A DNA stretch of 64,000 nt, taken from NCBI RefSeq assembly GCF_017811175.1, contig NZ_JACWIJ010000002.1, forward strand, positions 2,790,001 through 2,854,000, read 5' to 3'. A program made the translations under genes and the position numbers. Below the pieces are notes generated by a model, which was given only the letters and a program-made list of their open reading frames with translations, was not told the DNA's origin and did not search any database. The DNA comes from Melaminivora jejuensis (lineage in GTDB: Bacteria; Pseudomonadota; Gammaproteobacteria; Burkholderiales; Burkholderiaceae_C). Below, one piece after another: positions 62,547-64,000 of this stretch (positions within the stretch are counted from its first letter, which is position 1; each line of letters opens with the position of its first letter).

Positions 62547-63017
62547 TCATGGCACCGGCTGGCGCGGCAGCAGCTTGAAGGTGCCGGTGGCCAGCGCCAC
62601 CAGCGTGCCGTCCTCGGCGCGCACCTCGCCACGGGCAAAGCTGATGGAGCGCCCGCGCCGCTCACAGTGCGCGCTGGCGATCAGGTCGCCGCTGGCGGTG
62701 GCCACGAAATGCAGCGTCAGGTCGATGGTGGCCACGCCGTGGCCCGCCGGGTCGTGCGCACGCACCGCCGAGGCCAGTGCGCAGTCCAGCAGCGCGGCGA
62801 TGGCGCCGCCGTGCGCCTGCAGACGGCTGTTGCCGAACTGCGGCTGGAAGGCCATGCGCACCTGGGCGCGGTCGGCGCCGATGCACTCGCCGCGCAGCGC
62901 CAGCGCGCCGGCCATGGGCATGGGCAGGCCGAACAGCACGCCGGCAGGCTCGCCGGCGAATGGGTTGTCGCAGGATGGGGCTGGAGTGTCGGATGGATGC
63001 TGCATGGGCGCCATCAT
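62547..63017 (-). CDS. PaaI-like hotdog-fold thioesterase
   Basis: 156 residues. [21 protein letters not shown] carries the HGG and Asp catalytic motif; [21 protein letters not shown] and [13 protein letters not shown] complete the fold. The first ~25 residues are not family-like. Its start (ATGATGG) overlaps the chemoreceptor stop, so the two are co-transcribed, an unusual pairing. Alternative ATGs lie at 63014 and 63005. Confidence 0.85.
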   Translation of the reverse strand: MMAPMQHPSDTPAPSCDNPFAGEPAGVLFGLPMPMAGALALRGECIGADRAQVRMAFQPQFGNSRLQAHGGAIAALLDCALASAVRAHDPAGHGVATIDLTLHFVATASGDLIASAHCERRGRSISFARGEVRAEDGTLVALATGTFKLLPRQPVP

Positions 63018-64000
63018 CGCCCCTGCAGCCGAAACACCGCCACCGCCTGCGCCAGCTCGCGCGCCTGGCTGTCCAGGTTGGCCGCCGCCGCCGCCATCTG
63101 CTCGACCAGGGCGGCGTTTTGCTGGGTCGAGCGATCCATGTGGACGACCGCCTCGCCGACCTGGGCCACGCCCTGGGCCTGCTCGCGGCTGGCCGAGCTG
63201 ATCTCGCCCACGATGGCGCTGACCCGCTGCACCGCCTGCACCACCTGCTGCATGGTGGCGCCGGCGCGCTCGACCTGGTCGTTGCCCTGCTCGACGCTGC
63301 GCACGCTCTCGGAGATCAGCTCCTTGATTTCGCGCGCGGCCTGGGCGCTGCGCTGCGCCAGGCTGCGCACCTCGCCGGCGACCACGGCAAAGCCGCGCCC
63401 GGACTCGCCGGCGCGCGCGGCCTCGACAGCCGCGTTGAGCGCCAGGATGTTGGTCTGGAAGGCGATCGAGTCGATCACGCCGATGATGTCGGCGATGCGC
63501 CCGGACGAGGCGTGGATGCCGGCCATGGTGCTGACCACCTGCGCCACCACCTCGCCGCCCTGGCGCGCCACGGCGCTGGCCTCGCCGGTCAACTGGCTGG
63601 CCTGGGCGGCGCTGTCGGCGTTGTGCTGCACGGTGGCGGTCATCTGCTCCATGGCCGAGGCGGTCTGCTGCAGCGCGCTGGCCTGGCTTTCGGTGCGCGC
63701 CGACAGATCCTGGTTGCCGTGGGCAATCTCGCTGCTGGCGCTGGCCAGGCCGTCGGCGCTGGCGCGCACGCGCGCCACCACCTGCGCCAGTGCGGCGCGC
63801 ATCTGCACCAGCGCCTGCACCAGGCGCCCGACCTCGTCGTTGCCGTGGGCGATCGGCGGGCCGGCCAGATCGCCCTGCGCCACGGCGTGCGCCAGCTCCA
63901 TGGCCTGGGTCAGCGGCCGGGCGATGGAGCGCACGAACAGCAGCGTCAGCACGCCGCCGCCCAGCAGCACCAGCGCCAGCACCCCGCCCTGCAGCGCCAG
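63014..64000 (-). CDS. Methyl-accepting chemotaxis protein, 5' end outside window
   Basis: At least 328 residues visible. The frame is open at the window end. A membrane helix ([16 protein letters not shown]), a HAMP domain ([20 protein letters not shown]), then the signalling domain with the hairpin tip [40 protein letters not shown]. The N-terminal ligand domain lies beyond the window. The C-terminus lacks a CheR-binding NWxxF pentapeptide. Confidence 0.95.
   Translation of the reverse strand: MALQGGVLALVLLGGGVLTLLFVRSIARPLTQAMELAHAVAQGDLAGPPIAHGNDEVGRLVQALVQMRAALAQVVARVRASADGLASASSEIAHGNQDLSARTESQASALQQTASAMEQMTATVQHNADSAAQASQLTGEASAVARQGGEVVAQVVSTMAGIHASSGRIADIIGVIDSIAFQTNILALNAAVEAARAGESGRGFAVVAGEVRSLAQRSAQAAREIKELISESVRSVEQGNDQVERAGATMQQVVQAVQRVSAIVGEISSASREQAQGVAQVGEAVVHMDRSTQQNAALVEQMAAAAANLDSQARELAQAVAVFRLQGR

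Overview
The window is very GC-rich, densely coded DNA from a beta-proteobacterium, most likely of the family Comamonadaceae (Acidovorax/Alicycliphilus-like). This rests on the protein families (split MetH, lplT beside alr, glcE/glcF, PACE-type efflux protein) and on a short dispersed repeat built around AGCTGTCAGCGCTTG, which I recall as common in intergenic DNA of that family. No rRNA, tRNA or CRISPR array was seen. The content is ordinary chromosome with one small insertion-sequence relic.

Layout. 0-7 kb: the end of a lipoprotein gene, a di-haem cytochrome c peroxidase, a membrane protein, a frame-broken alanine racemase, lplT, an EamA transporter, a small lipoprotein and a ProQ/FinO-domain protein. 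7.6-11.2 kb: a two-gene operon pairing an NMT1/SsuA-like lipoprotein with a membrane GGDEF-EAL protein. 11.2-15.6 kb: glycolate oxidase subunits glcE and glcF with a DUF1275 gene between them, and a frame-broken SMP-30 lactonase. 15.6-19.2 kb: glnK-amtB, comM and the 3' stump of an MqsA-type antitoxin. 19.2-24.2 kb: a branched-chain amino acid type ABC transporter with fused LivH-LivM permeases. 24.5-30 kb: fpr, a YihY protein, aroK, and a nitrate/sulfonate-type ABC transporter. 29.9-30.5 kb: an IS200/IS605-type element whose tnpB has lost its middle. 30.6-33.6 kb: metH preceded by what I read as an S-adenosylhomocysteine (SAH) riboswitch. 33.6-40.8 kb: a lipoprotein, 3-methyladenine glycosylase, a PACE protein, frame-broken glutamate dehydrogenase, an Rpn nuclease and a TonB-dependent receptor.

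From 41 to 63 kb lies a large acyl-CoA catabolism region: three family III CoA-transferases/racemases, two intact acyl-CoA dehydrogenases, two crotonases, a thiolase-DUF35 pair, MaoC and FAS1-like dehydratases, two SDRs, an MmgE/PrpD protein, two hotdog thioesterases, a LysR regulator, a dctPQM TRAP transporter and an MFS transporter. Together these look like uptake and CoA-dependent breakdown of one or more unidentified carboxylic acids. The window ends inside a chemoreceptor gene.

Two genome-wide themes stand out. First, two families of short dispersed repeats sit in most intergenic gaps and often supply the stop codon or last codons of a gene. Second, many genes carry one-base frame breaks, most of them at G/C runs (alr, proQ, SMP-30, livHM, gdhA, perhaps the metH start), and several have deletions (tnpB, an SDR, a thiolase/acyl-CoA dehydrogenase pair). 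These are either read or assembly errors or real decay, and raw reads are needed to tell which.
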